Both the position numbers and the translations under genes were made by a program. Source: Arthrobacter sp. 31Y (GTDB taxonomy: Bacteria > Actinomycetota > Actinomycetes > Actinomycetales > Micrococcaceae). Taken from it: 64,000 nt of DNA. The stretch is from NCBI RefSeq assembly GCF_000526335.1, contig NZ_JAFW01000001.1, forward strand, positions 4,340,001-4,404,000, written 5' to 3'. This document shows positions 43,049-51,208 of the stretch, piece after piece. The notes under the pieces were generated by a model that was not told the origin of the DNA, ran no database searches, and worked only from the letters and a program-made list of their open reading frames with translations. Within the stretch, counting starts at the first letter, position 1. Each line of letters opens with the position of its first letter.

Positions 43049-44316
43049 GCGGCGGCTCCTTCGGTGGTGGCTGTGGTGGCCTGGTCAGCGGTGAAAGATT
43101 GGTAGGCGGCGTGGTGGGGGTTTTCCCAGATCACCGTGGCACCCATGCCCAATCCAATGCACATGGTTGTGATGCCATAGCGGACCGAGTGATCTTCCTC
43201 GAACTGCCGCGCGAGCTGGTTCATCAGGCGCACACCCGAGGAAGCAAGCGGATGTCCGACGGCGATCGCCCCGCCATAGCGGTTGACCCGGGAATCGTCA
43301 TCGGCGATGCCGAAGTGGTCCAGGAAGCTGAGGACCTGGACGGCGAAGGCCTCGTTGATTTCGAAGAGTCCGATGTCCTCGATGCCCAGGCCCGCGTTCT
43401 TGAGCGCCTTTTCGGTGGCTGGTACCGGACCGATGCCCATGACTTCGGGTTCAACGCCGGCGAAGGCGTAGGAGACCAGGCGCATTTTGACCGGGAGGCC
43501 CAGTTCCTCAGCGGCTTCGGCGGAAGCAAGAACAGCGGCAGTGGCACCGTCGTTCAATCCTGCGGCATTGCCCGCGGTCACCCGACCGTGGGCGCGGAAG
43601 GGGGTCCGCAATTCAGAAAGGTCGGCAACCGTGGTGCCGGGACGCGGCGGCTCGTCCGTGGTGTGCAGGGCCCAACCCTGGCCGGGCTTCATGGTGGCGA
43701 CGGGGACGAGGTCTTGCTGGATTTGCTCGTTGGCGTACGCTGCGGCGAGCTTGGCCTGGGAGGCTGCAGCATAGGAGTCCGTGCGGTCCTTGGTGATGGC
43801 CGGGAAGCGATCATGCAGGTTCTCCGCTGTGTTGCCCATGTTCAAGGCAGCAGGGTCCACCAGGCGCTCGGACATGAAGCGGGGATTGGGATCGGCACCG
43901 GCACCCATGGGGTGGTTGCCCATGTGCTCCACGCCGCCTGCAATGACCACGTCATAAGCGCCGAAACCGATGCCGCTGGCCGTCGTCGTAACTGCCGTCA
44001 TGGCACCTGCGCACATACGGTCGATGGCGAAGCCGGGTACCGTCCGGGGGAGTCCGGCCAACAGGGCCGCTGTGCGGCCGATGGTGAGGCCCTGGTCCCC
44101 GGTCTGGGTGGTGGCGGCGATGGCAACCTCGTCGATCCGCTCCGGGGGAAGCGAGGGGTTCCGCCGCATCAGTTCGCGGATACACTTCACCACGAGGTCA
44201 TCGGCACGGGTGCCAGCGTAGATGCCCTTCTCGCCGGCCTTGCCGAAGGGTGTGCGAACACCATCCACAAAGACGACGTCGCGGACGTTCCTCTGGGCAC
44301 TGCGTGATGGACTCAT
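43045..44316 (-). CDS. fadA: Acetyl-CoA C-acyltransferase (thiolase)
   Basis: 3-ketoacyl-CoA thiolase completing beta-oxidation, 423 residues. The nucleophile Cys is C102 in DRMCAGAMTAVT; H in GHPLASSGVRL and C in TTMCIGLGMGATV form the second part of the active site. Other motifs: FVDGVRTPFGKAG and GGVEHMGNHPMG. ATG 44316 follows GAGGAG with 7 bases between. Upstream at 44387-44402 lies an inverted repeat that could be a TetR-type operator. Forms the fadA-fadB operon with a four-base overlap. CoA-bound fatty acid chain-length preference unknown. Confidence 0.95.
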   Translation of the reverse strand: MSPSRSAQRNVRDVVFVDGVRTPFGKAGEKGIYAGTRADDLVVKCIRELMRRNPSLPPERIDEVAIAATTQTGDQGLTIGRTAALLAGLPRTVPGFAIDRMCAGAMTAVTTTASGIGFGAYDVVIAGGVEHMGNHPMGAGADPNPRFMSERLVDPAALNMGNTAENLHDRFPAITKDRTDSYAAASQAKLAAAYANEQIQQDLVPVATMKPGQGWALHTTDEPPRPGTTVADLSELRTPFRAHGRVTAGNAAGLNDGATAAVLASAEAAEELGLPVKMRLVSYAFAGVEPEVMGIGPVPATEKALKNAGLGIEDIGLFEINEAFAVQVLSFLDHFGIADDDSRVNRYGGAIAVGHPLASSGVRLMNQLARQFEEDHSVRYGITTMCIGLGMGATVIWENPHHAAYQSFTADQATTATTEGAAA

Positions 44317-44386
44317 GTATTAACTCCTCGTTGAGACATGGCGCCGAATCCCGCGTCGCGGGTGCTCCGGCTGGCATTAATGCAAT

Positions 44387-44402
44387 GTTACTCGTGGGTA
44401 AC
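44387..44402. promoter_or_regulatory. Inverted repeat upstream of fadA, putative fatty-acid-regulator operator
   Basis: GTTAC-TCGTGG-GTAAC, a 5-bp dyad with a 6-base centre, extending to flanking T/A imperfectly. It lies 71 bases upstream of the fadA start and overlaps a possible -10 region (TAACAT on the minus strand). Operator function is inferred. Confidence 0.45.
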
Positions 44403-44455
44403 TTAGCTGGCAAGGTCCATGCTGCGCCAGGTGTCCGTGTCTCCGGGGACGCGAA

Positions 44456-44495
44456 AGGCCTGCCCCCATGAACCACAGTTCGTAGGGGCAGGCCT
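44456..44495 (-). terminator. Terminator of the RNase D-like gene
   Basis: Perfect 11-bp stem AGGCCTGCCCC / GGGGCAGGCCT with an 18-base loop, 15 bases downstream of the minus-strand gene and upstream of fadA. A short TTCGCG follows on the minus strand. Confidence 0.7.
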
Positions 44496-44509
44496 CAACG
44501 CTGGGATGC

Positions 44510-45853
44510 TTAGCCGGCATCGCCGGAAGCTTTGGCTTCCTTCGCTTTGGACTCTTTGGCGGGAAGCGGAGCGGGGTTCAAACACGCTTCGGTAAGTATG
44601 GGAGCTGCGAAGGAGATTTGCCACTCGCGGGCACCCAATGACCGCAGTTCCGCAGCCACTGACTCCAGGGAAACCTCAGCCGGGGGCCGCCAGGCCACCC
44701 GCCGCAAATAATCCGGCGTCAGAAGGTTCTCCACCGGCAGCTTCAGTTCATCCGCTGTTGCCTGCAGGGCTGGCCTGGCGGTGGCAAGGCGTGCCGCGGC
44801 CTCCGGGTCCCGGTCCACCCAAACCCTGGGCGGTGGCGGCGCATTGGTGGGCAAGTGAAGGGGTGGGAGATCCGTGAGGGTCCGGGCATTGGTGATACAG
44901 CGCAGCCAGCGTGGGGCTTCCCTCTGGGCGGAGCGTCCGTGGAACCCTTTGGTGGCCAGCAATTGGGGCACCGTGGTTGGCATGGCCTTGGCGGCGGCTA
45001 CCAGCGCTGAGTCGGGGATGAGGCGGCCAGGTGCTACGTCCCTTTTGCGGGCCAGTTGATCCCGTTCGAGCCACAACTCACGAACGGCTGCCAGCTGGCG
45101 GCGGTCGCGTATCTGGTGCAGCCCGGAGGTCTTCCGCCAGGGATCCACGCGCGGGGCAGAGAGCCCTGCTGCCAGTATTCCGGCAAACTCCTGTTCGGCG
45201 TATTCGAGCTTGCCGTCGGCTTCCAGCAACTCGATGAGTTCCTCGCGGAGCTCCGCAAGGACTTCGACGTCGAGGGCTGCGTAACGCAGCCAGGGCTCCG
45301 GCAGCGGGCGCGTGGACCAGTCAGCCGCGGAGTGTTCCTTGGCGAGGCCAAAGCCGAGGAGTTGTTCAATGACTGCGGCAAGGCCAACCCGGGGGAGTCC
45401 TGCGAGGCGGGCGGCAAGTTCGGTGTCGAAGAGTTTGTCCGGCCACATGCCCAGCTCGGAGAGGCAAGGGAGGTCTTGGGAGGCAGCGTGCAGGATCCAC
45501 TCGACGCCGCGGAGGGCGTCATTGATGATGTCCAGGTTCTCGAAGGGTTCGGGATCGATCAGCCAGGTTCCGGCACCTTCGCGCCGGATCTGAACCAGGA
45601 AGGCCCGCTGGCCGTAACGGAACCCGGACGCGCGTTCTGCGTCCACTCCGGCCGGCCCTGTTCCGGCGGCAATGGCGGCTGCGCACCGCTCCAGCCCGGA
45701 GGGGGTATCGATGACCTGGGGTACTCCTTCTCGGGGAGTATCGAGATCGATGATTTCAGGGACGTGACTATCGAAGCCGTCTACCTTGATGTGGGTGGTG
45801 GGATCAGCAACCGGGTCGCCGGCCGTGGTGTTTTCCGGATATTCAGGGGTCAT
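44510..45853 (-). CDS. HRDC-domain ribonuclease D-like exonuclease
   Basis: 447-residue 3'-5' exoribonuclease of the RNase D group. DEDDy acid residues: D71 and E73 (GVDAERASGFRYG), D127 (HAASQDLPCL), Y191 and D195 (RYAALDVEVL). A C-terminal HRDC domain starts near 240-310 (VREL WLERDQLARKRDVAPGRLIPDSALVAAAKAMPTT). The C-terminal tail is Lys/Ala-rich. It would trim tRNA and other structured RNA 3' ends. Next to DUF3000 as in other actinobacteria (Rv2681 region, from memory). Start MTPEYPENTT at 45853. Confidence 0.92.
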   Translation of the reverse strand: MTPEYPENTTAGDPVADPTTHIKVDGFDSHVPEIIDLDTPREGVPQVIDTPSGLERCAAAIAAGTGPAGVDAERASGFRYGQRAFLVQIRREGAGTWLIDPEPFENLDIINDALRGVEWILHAASQDLPCLSELGMWPDKLFDTELAARLAGLPRVGLAAVIEQLLGFGLAKEHSAADWSTRPLPEPWLRYAALDVEVLAELREELIELLEADGKLEYAEQEFAGILAAGLSAPRVDPWRKTSGLHQIRDRRQLAAVRELWLERDQLARKRDVAPGRLIPDSALVAAAKAMPTTVPQLLATKGFHGRSAQREAPRWLRCITNARTLTDLPPLHLPTNAPPPPRVWVDRDPEAAARLATARPALQATADELKLPVENLLTPDYLRRVAWRPPAEVSLESVAAELRSLGAREWQISFAAPILTEACLNPAPLPAKESKAKEAKASGDAG

Positions 45854-45933
45854 GGTGGCTTAAGCTTACCGATTCCGGCCGAAGCGGAGTGTTTCCGGTC
45901 CTTGGCGGGTACCAGCCGACGCATTTCTCGCAC

Positions 45934-46593
45934 TCAATTGAGTCTCCTGTTGGGTAGTCCGGTGACCCCTGGTGGCAGAGGCGGCAGGCCTGCGAAGGTG
46001 CATACCATGTCAGACCAGGCTTCGAGGTGGGCTTGCACATCCTGGCTGGCCGGTGTCCAAGACGCCCGGAGTTCGATGTCTATGGTGTCCGGCCGTTCGG
46101 CCAGAGTTCCGAAGCTTTCGGAAAGGATCCTTGTTGCTGTACCTCCGGCAGCGCGGTAGGGGGCCGCGTGGTTCTCCAGGGCATCCACGAGCCAGGTCCA
46201 GGCGACGGAGCCGAGCATGGAGTCGTTCCCCATCTCTGCGTCCATTTGGGCCCGAATGTAGGTGACGATGCGGAATTCCCCTTCCCAGACGGCCGAGCCG
46301 TCGGGGTCGTAAAGGAGGATGAAGCGGCCGGTGGCGAGTTCGTCGTCTTCTTCACTTGAAGAACTGCTGCCTTGGTTCGCGGCGAAGGCCTTGGCCGCAG
46401 GACCATGGACGGGAACCTGACGGGTTGCTGCCGTGGGGCTGAAAACCTCTGCTCCCAAGGCGACCGCATAGGGGGCCAGGCGGGCAGGAGCGGGGATCTC
46501 GTCAAGGCGCAGCTCGCTGCGGCACTGTGCTTTTCGTAGTGATCCCAAGGCGAAGAGAAACTCCGAGGGAACCTGTGCGAGGGCGTTCACCAT
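45934..46593 (-). CDS. DUF3000 family protein
   Basis: A 219-residue cytoplasmic protein, unknown function (DUF3000). Conserved blocks: FLFALGSLRKAQCRSELRLDEIPAPARLAPYAVALGAEV, ATGRFILLYDPDGSAVWEGEFRIVTYIRAQMDAEMGNDSMLGSVAWTWLVDALENHAAPYRAAGGTATRILSESFG, and ELRASWTPASQDVQAHLEAWSDMVCTFAGLPPLPPGVTGLP. No catalytic motif is evident. Adjacent to the RNase D gene in the same direction (80 bases apart), a conserved actinobacterial pairing, so an RNA-related role is a possibility only. Start at ATG 46593. Confidence 0.88.
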   Translation of the reverse strand: MVNALAQVPSEFLFALGSLRKAQCRSELRLDEIPAPARLAPYAVALGAEVFSPTAATRQVPVHGPAAKAFAANQGSSSSSEEDDELATGRFILLYDPDGSAVWEGEFRIVTYIRAQMDAEMGNDSMLGSVAWTWLVDALENHAAPYRAAGGTATRILSESFGTLAERPDTIDIELRASWTPASQDVQAHLEAWSDMVCTFAGLPPLPPGVTGLPNRRLN

Positions 46594-46660
46594 CGCAGAT
46601 TATGCGTCCGGGGCGGCGAATCTGTGCAGGCTCGCCGCCCCGGGTTGCACGTCTTCTGTG

Positions 46661-47767
46661 TTAGGCCAACTCCCGCTTGATGGCCGCTACGAAGGCATCG
46701 ATGTCTTCCTCCGTGGTGTCGAAGGAGCACATCCACCGGACTTCGCGGCGGGCAGCATCCCAGTCGTAGAAAGCGAAGGACTCCCGCAGCTTGTCCGCTG
46801 CTCCTTCTGGAAGGATGGCGAAGACCCCGTTCGACTGCGTTGCCTGGGTGGGCTCCACGCCGTCGATTCCCTCAATGGCCTTCCGCAGGCGCGCGGCCAT
46901 TGCGTTGGCGTGGGCGGCGGAACGCAACCACAGGCCATCCTCAAGGAGGGCAATGAACTGGGCTGAAATGAAGCGCATCTTCGAGGCGAGTTGCATGTTC
47001 ATCTTGCGCAGGAATTTCAGGCCATCAGCTGCCTCCGGGTTCAGCGCCACCACGACCTCGCCAAAGAGAAGCCCGTTCTTGGTGCCGCCGAAGGACAGGA
47101 TGTCCACCCCTGCGTCGCGGGTGAAGGCGCGGAGGGGTACGTCCAGGTGTGCGGCGGCGTTCGCCAGGCGGGCACCGTCCATGTGGAGCTTCATGCCCTT
47201 GGAATGGGCGTGGTCAGCGATGGCCCGCACTTCATCCGGTGTGTAGCAGGTCCCGAGTTCAGTGGTTTGGGTGATGGAGACAACCAGTGGCTGCGCGCGG
47301 TGCTCATCGCCCCAGCCCCAGGCCTCGCGATCGATCAGCTCAGGTGTGAGCTTGCCATCCTCGGTGGGAACCTGCAGGAGTTTGATCCCGCCCACCCGTT
47401 CCGGCGCGCCGTTCTCATCCATATTGATGTGTGCCGTGGAGGCGCAGATCACCGCTCCCCAACGGGGAAGGAGGGATTGCAGGGCAAGGACGTTGGCGCC
47501 AGTGCCGTTGAAAACCGGGAAGGTCTCGATGCCCGGGCCAAACTGCTGCTCCAGCACCTCCTGCAGCCGTGCTGTGTACACGTCCTCGCCGTAGGAGACC
47601 TGATGCCCGCCATTGGCGGTTGCCAGTGCCGCAAGGATCTCCGGGTGTACGCCGGAGTAGTTGTCGGATGCGAACCCGCGAACCGCAGGGTTATGCAGTT
47701 GGCCCGCGCCCGGGGTGTCCGTGGCGCTGTGGATTGCCTCTGTTGTGCTCGTCACTTGTTCATTCAC
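46661..47767 (-). CDS. Low-specificity threonine aldolase-like PLP enzyme
   Basis: PLP-dependent fold type I enzyme of the threonine aldolase / beta-eliminating lyase family, 368 residues. K230 in VDILSFGGTKNGLLF is the Schiff-base lysine; D197 in KLHMDGARLANAA contacts the pyridine ring. SDNYSGVHPEI and NGTGANVLALQSLL are typical threonine aldolase motifs. It would split L-threonine or L-allo-threonine into glycine and acetaldehyde. Start at ATG 47767. It lies 29 bases downstream of the minus-strand SDR gene stop and could belong to the same transcript. Substrate stereopreference cannot be read from the sequence. Confidence 0.9.
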   Translation of the reverse strand: MNEQVTSTTEAIHSATDTPGAGQLHNPAVRGFASDNYSGVHPEILAALATANGGHQVSYGEDVYTARLQEVLEQQFGPGIETFPVFNGTGANVLALQSLLPRWGAVICASTAHINMDENGAPERVGGIKLLQVPTEDGKLTPELIDREAWGWGDEHRAQPLVVSITQTTELGTCYTPDEVRAIADHAHSKGMKLHMDGARLANAAAHLDVPLRAFTRDAGVDILSFGGTKNGLLFGEVVVALNPEAADGLKFLRKMNMQLASKMRFISAQFIALLEDGLWLRSAAHANAMAARLRKAIEGIDGVEPTQATQSNGVFAILPEGAADKLRESFAFYDWDAARREVRWMCSFDTTEEDIDAFVAAIKRELA

Positions 47768-47796
47768 GCTTTCAAGTCTATTTGGGCGGCAGGATT

Positions 47797-48534
47797 CTAT
47801 GTGGCCAGCAGGATGCGCTGGCCGTTAAGAGCGGCGGCCGGTTGTTCAAAGAGTCCGACGGCGGCTGCCGCCACTTCTTCGACGTCAGTGAAGCCGGGGA
47901 ATCGCCGTTCAGGATGGGCCTTGCGCATGGCTGCGTCGACGAGAGCTTTCACCACGAAAATCACCGCCGCGCTGTGCTGCTCAGTGGGGGCATCTGGGTT
48001 TCCGGTGTTGCCGGATTGCGCCCGGCTGAAGCCGTCGGCTACAGCCAAGGTCCAGGCTTCCGCGGCTGCCTTTGCAGCAGCGTAGCTGGCGGCCGCAGCC
48101 GTCGGGGCAGCTGCAGTGGTTGAGGACACCATGGCCAGCCGGCCGTGCGGAGATGCTTCGAGTTGGCTGTAGAAGACCCGGGAGACGTTTCGGAGCGTGG
48201 TGACGGCGCTGCGTTCCATGGCCTCCCAATCCTCATCCGTTTGGTCTTCAATGCCCTTCGCACCCCGCCAGCCGCCCACCAAGTGGATCACGCCGTCAAT
48301 GCCCTCAACGCCGAGGCCATTCACAGTGGCAGCAAGCTCCTGGACTGACTCCAGGCTGGTGAGATTGCAAAGCAAAGGAGTTGCTCCGTGGCCGGCCTCG
48401 CTCGCAGCCGCCTTGATCCGGACGTCATCCGAGCCCACCGTGAACACCCTGTGACCGGCGGCCCCCAACGCGCGCGTCACGGCGATGCCGGAAGCGCTGC
48501 TTCCGCCGGTCACGAGGATAGTCAGTGTGCTCAT
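47797..48534 (-). CDS. Short-chain dehydrogenase/reductase
   Basis: A 245-residue SDR. The glycine-rich cofactor motif is ILVTGGSSASGIAVTRAL (5-22), slightly different from TGxxxGIG. The catalytic motif is SYAAAKAAAEAWT, with Y-x-x-x-K and a serine in AMVSSTTAAAP before it. GGWRGAKGIEDQTDEDWEAM lies in between. Cofactor preference and substrate unknown. The ATG overlaps the stop of DUF6421 (ATGA), so the two are translationally coupled and probably act together. Weak ribosome binding site inside the preceding gene. Confidence 0.9.
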   Translation of the reverse strand: MSTLTILVTGGSSASGIAVTRALGAAGHRVFTVGSDDVRIKAAASEAGHGATPLLCNLTSLESVQELAATVNGLGVEGIDGVIHLVGGWRGAKGIEDQTDEDWEAMERSAVTTLRNVSRVFYSQLEASPHGRLAMVSSTTAAAPTAAAASYAAAKAAAEAWTLAVADGFSRAQSGNTGNPDAPTEQHSAAVIFVVKALVDAAMRKAHPERRFPGFTDVEEVAAAAVGLFEQPAAALNGQRILLAT

Positions 48535-49901
48535 CAGGCTGCAGTCGCGCCCGTGATGCCGGTGGTGGACTCAATGACGGGACGCATTTTCTTCTCCAGT
48601 GCTTCGTAGAACATGGACAGGGGGAATTCGTCGTCCAGCACCTGGTCCGTGAGGCCGCGGGGCGGACCATCCAGGGGTAGTGCCTCGGGGCCCTTGGCCC
48701 AGACGGATGCCGGGTGGGGAGTTACCGTGCTCGAAATGAGCTCGTAGGCGGCCAGCCAGTGGGCAGCCTTGGGGCGGTCGATCGAGCGCCAGTACAGTTC
48801 TTCGATTTTGGCGCCGAGTTCCACCACAACCGCGGCAGCTTCGTCCCAATCGATGGAGAGCTTGCTGTCCGTCCAGTGCAGAACGTGGTGCTGGTGCATC
48901 CAAGCGAACAGCAGCTGGCCGCCCAGGCCGTCGTAGTTGCGCACACGGCTGCCGGTGATGGCGAACCGGAAAATGCGGTCGAAAATCACCGCATACTGAA
49001 CCAGCTTTGCATGCTTGCGGGCATCGGGATCGGCTTCTTCGTCCTTTTCAATGCGCACCGACTCGCGGAACGCGGTCAGGTCACAACGCAGCTCCTCCAG
49101 CGAGTAAAGGAAGAACGGCATGCGCTGCTTGATCATGAACGGATCGAAGGGAAGATCGCCGCGCATGTGGGTGCGGTCGTGGATCAAGTCCCACATGACG
49201 AACGTGCGCTGGGTCAGTTCCTGGTCCTCGATCAGCTGCGCCGCGTCCTCGGGAAGTTCCAAGGATGTGGTGGCTGCCGCTGCCTTGAGGACGCGGCGGA
49301 AGCGGGCGGCTTCGCGGTCGGCGAAGATGGCGCCCCAAGTGAACGTGGGTGTCTCGCGGACTGCCACCGTTTCCGGAAAGAGCACGGCCGAGTTGGTGTC
49401 GTAACCGGGAGTGAAATCCACAAAGCGGATGGGGACGAAGAGCTTGTTGGAGTATTCGCCTGCCTCCAGGCCGCCAATGAACTCAGGCCAGACAACTTCG
49501 ATCAGGACTGCTTCCACCAACCTGCTGGTGCTGCCGTTCTGCGTGTACATGGGGAAAACCACAAGGTGCTGCAGACCGTCAACGCGCTGCTCCTGGGGCT
49601 GGAACGCTTGAAGGGAGTCCAGGAAGTCCGGTACTCCGAAGCCTCCTTGAACCCAGCGCCCGAAGTCTTCCACCAGGAGCTCCAGGTAGCGGGTATCGTG
49701 CGGGAAGTGCGGTGCCAGGGCCGTGATGGCGTCAGTCACCGTGGAAACCAGGGCTGCCGCTTCGTCATGAACTTCAGAATCGGCAATGGAGCCGTCTTGT
49801 TCCTGATGTGCCTGGAGGGCGGTGGCGGCAGCCTTCAGGGACATCCACTCAGCGTTGTCGGCTGTGACACGCTGGGCGATAGCGGTGGTGATAGTGGTCA
49901 T
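48534..49901 (-). CDS. DUF6421 family protein
   Basis: A 455-residue cytoplasmic protein, unknown function (DUF6421). It has a long alpha/beta composition with histidine-rich parts: FVMWDLIHDRTHMRGDLPFDPFMIKQRMPFFLYSLEELRCDLTAF and LLFAWMHQHHVLHWTDSKLSIDWDEA. HDxxH-like HDRTH and HQHHVLH are possible metal ligands, hinting at a metallo-enzyme. The start at ATG 49901 follows GAAAGGG; the frame extending to 50042 adds a poorly conserved leader. Stop overlaps the SDR start (ATGA). No signal peptide. The coupled reductase suggests a small metabolic pathway of unknown product. Confidence 0.85.
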   Translation of the reverse strand: MTTITTAIAQRVTADNAEWMSLKAAATALQAHQEQDGSIADSEVHDEAAALVSTVTDAITALAPHFPHDTRYLELLVEDFGRWVQGGFGVPDFLDSLQAFQPQEQRVDGLQHLVVFPMYTQNGSTSRLVEAVLIEVVWPEFIGGLEAGEYSNKLFVPIRFVDFTPGYDTNSAVLFPETVAVRETPTFTWGAIFADREAARFRRVLKAAAATTSLELPEDAAQLIEDQELTQRTFVMWDLIHDRTHMRGDLPFDPFMIKQRMPFFLYSLEELRCDLTAFRESVRIEKDEEADPDARKHAKLVQYAVIFDRIFRFAITGSRVRNYDGLGGQLLFAWMHQHHVLHWTDSKLSIDWDEAAAVVVELGAKIEELYWRSIDRPKAAHWLAAYELISSTVTPHPASVWAKGPEALPLDGPPRGLTDQVLDDEFPLSMFYEALEKKMRPVIESTTGITGATAA

Positions 49902-50066
49902 GGAGCTCGGCCCTTTCGAAGGAGGATTGCTTCTGGGCCGAGCGTAGCAAGCAAAAAGCATCGCTAATCCAAGAATGCCTCGAGCATAAGAAACTCTTGG
50001 CCATTGGGTGGGTGGAGGTGGGTCGAGGTCCAGTCCCGGCATATGAAACCGTCCTCGGGCGGGGGT

Positions 50067-50105
50067 TTCCCGGACGGGCAGGGCCGAGCTCGGCCCGTCC
50101 GGGAA
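50067..50105 (-). terminator. Terminator of msrB
   Basis: Perfect 13-bp stem TTCCCGGACGGGC / GCCCGTCCGGGAA with a 13-base loop, directly downstream of the minus-strand msrB stop. A pyrimidine-poor tail follows, so termination strength is uncertain. Confidence 0.65.
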
Positions 50106-50108
50106 GGC

Positions 50109-50567
50109 CTAGTTCTCTTCGGGCGTTACTAGACGCAGTGAAACAGAGTTAATGCAGAACCGCTGGTCCGTAGGCGTTCCATAGCCTTCGCCCTCAAAAA
50201 CGTGCCCCAAGTGGGAATCACAGTTCGCGCAGCGTACCTCCACACGCTCCATTCCCATGGTGCGGTCATGGATGTACCGCACGGTGCCCTCTGCAAGCGG
50301 CGCCCAGAACGACGGCCAGCCACAATGGGAATCGAACTTCTCCCGGCTGGTGAACAACTGGCTGCCACAGGCGCGACACTGGTAGACGCCCTCAGTGTGG
50401 GTGTCCCAGTACTCACCCGTGTACGGCCGTTCAGTGCCTGCCTGCCGTAGCACCCGGTACTCCTCGGGCGTCAACTCCTCGCGCCACTGAGAATCGCTCT
50501 TTTCCACGGGAACGGCAGCCCCCTCGGGCGCAGAAGTTGTCTTGCTGGTGTTGTCAGGAGTGTTCAT
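50109..50567 (-). CDS. msrB: Peptide-methionine (R)-S-oxide reductase MsrB
   Basis: Reduces R-methionine sulfoxide in oxidised proteins, with thioredoxin as electron donor. 152 residues. Zinc-binding CRAC (C64, C67) and CANC (C113, C116) pairs, the resolving candidate C82 in HCGWPSF, and the catalytic C138 in RFCINSVSLRL. The N-terminal 25 residues (MNTPDNTSKTTSAPEGAAVP) are variable. It is monocistronic, with its own terminator, and lies 14 bases from the stop of an unknown gene upstream, so the two might be linked. Confidence 0.95.
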   Translation of the reverse strand: MNTPDNTSKTTSAPEGAAVPVEKSDSQWREELTPEEYRVLRQAGTERPYTGEYWDTHTEGVYQCRACGSQLFTSREKFDSHCGWPSFWAPLAEGTVRYIHDRTMGMERVEVRCANCDSHLGHVFEGEGYGTPTDQRFCINSVSLRLVTPEEN

Positions 50568-50581
50568 GTCTACTGCAACGC

Positions 50582-51073
50582 TTACGAGTCGCCGATAAAT
50601 CCCGAGCCCGCATACAGGTGCAGGACCGGAAGACCCAGCTGATCCTGTGCCTTATTGGCCCAATCAGTATGGAACGTGTCCGCAATGGCATGGGGCCGGG
50701 TAATGACCACAGCTTGGGCAGCATCCACGGCCCGGACCTTCGTCACCAAGCCGGCCACGGCACCGCCGTCGAAGACTTCCCCCGTCACCCCTCCACCCAA
50801 GCCGGCCAACGCCGCCAGCGACGCGGCCAGCGTCTCGGAGGCCTCCGCGCGTTCAGCTTCAGGGTCCGGGTGCTGCGCAGTGAGCTCCCGGAATGCCTTG
50901 GCAATATCAAGCAACGACAGATTCTCCAAGAAATCCACCAGAAGGTGTCGTTCGGTGTTGGAGGGAACCAGAACAATAAGGGGAGCATCACCGCCGTCGA
51001 GAAGTTTGGCGATGTTAACGCGGTCGTCGGGGCCGAGGGGCTCTTCAGTCAGGATGACGATGGGATCACTCAT
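50582..51073 (-). CDS. Small conserved protein of unknown function
   Basis: A 163-residue cytoplasmic protein. It starts MSDPIVILTEEPLGPDDRVNIAKLLDGGDAPLIVLVPSNTERHLL and later has VRAVDAAQAVVITRPHAIADTFHTDWANKAQDQLGLPVLHLYAGSGFIGDS. The alternating strand-helix pattern suggests a Rossmann-like or universal-stress fold, but I do not recognise it confidently. Start at ATG 51073 is chosen because the frame up to 51508 is a shadow of the downstream hydrolase gene on the other strand. It is 14 bases upstream of msrB on the same strand and may form an operon with it. It has been loosely annotated as indole-3-glycerol phosphate synthase in relatives (from memory), without sequence support. Confidence 0.75.
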   Translation of the reverse strand: MSDPIVILTEEPLGPDDRVNIAKLLDGGDAPLIVLVPSNTERHLLVDFLENLSLLDIAKAFRELTAQHPDPEAERAEASETLAASLAALAGLGGGVTGEVFDGGAVAGLVTKVRAVDAAQAVVITRPHAIADTFHTDWANKAQDQLGLPVLHLYAGSGFIGDS

Positions 51074-51208
51074 GGCTACAGCGTAGTCCCGGAAAAGGGC
51101 AGTCCGCAGACTTTTGGGGTCTGAACCGCGCGTCAGGATTCCCGGGCTGGTGCGCCGCGCGGCCCACGCCTGCACCAGCCAGTGCCAGGGAGCAGCAACA
51201 ATGGAACC

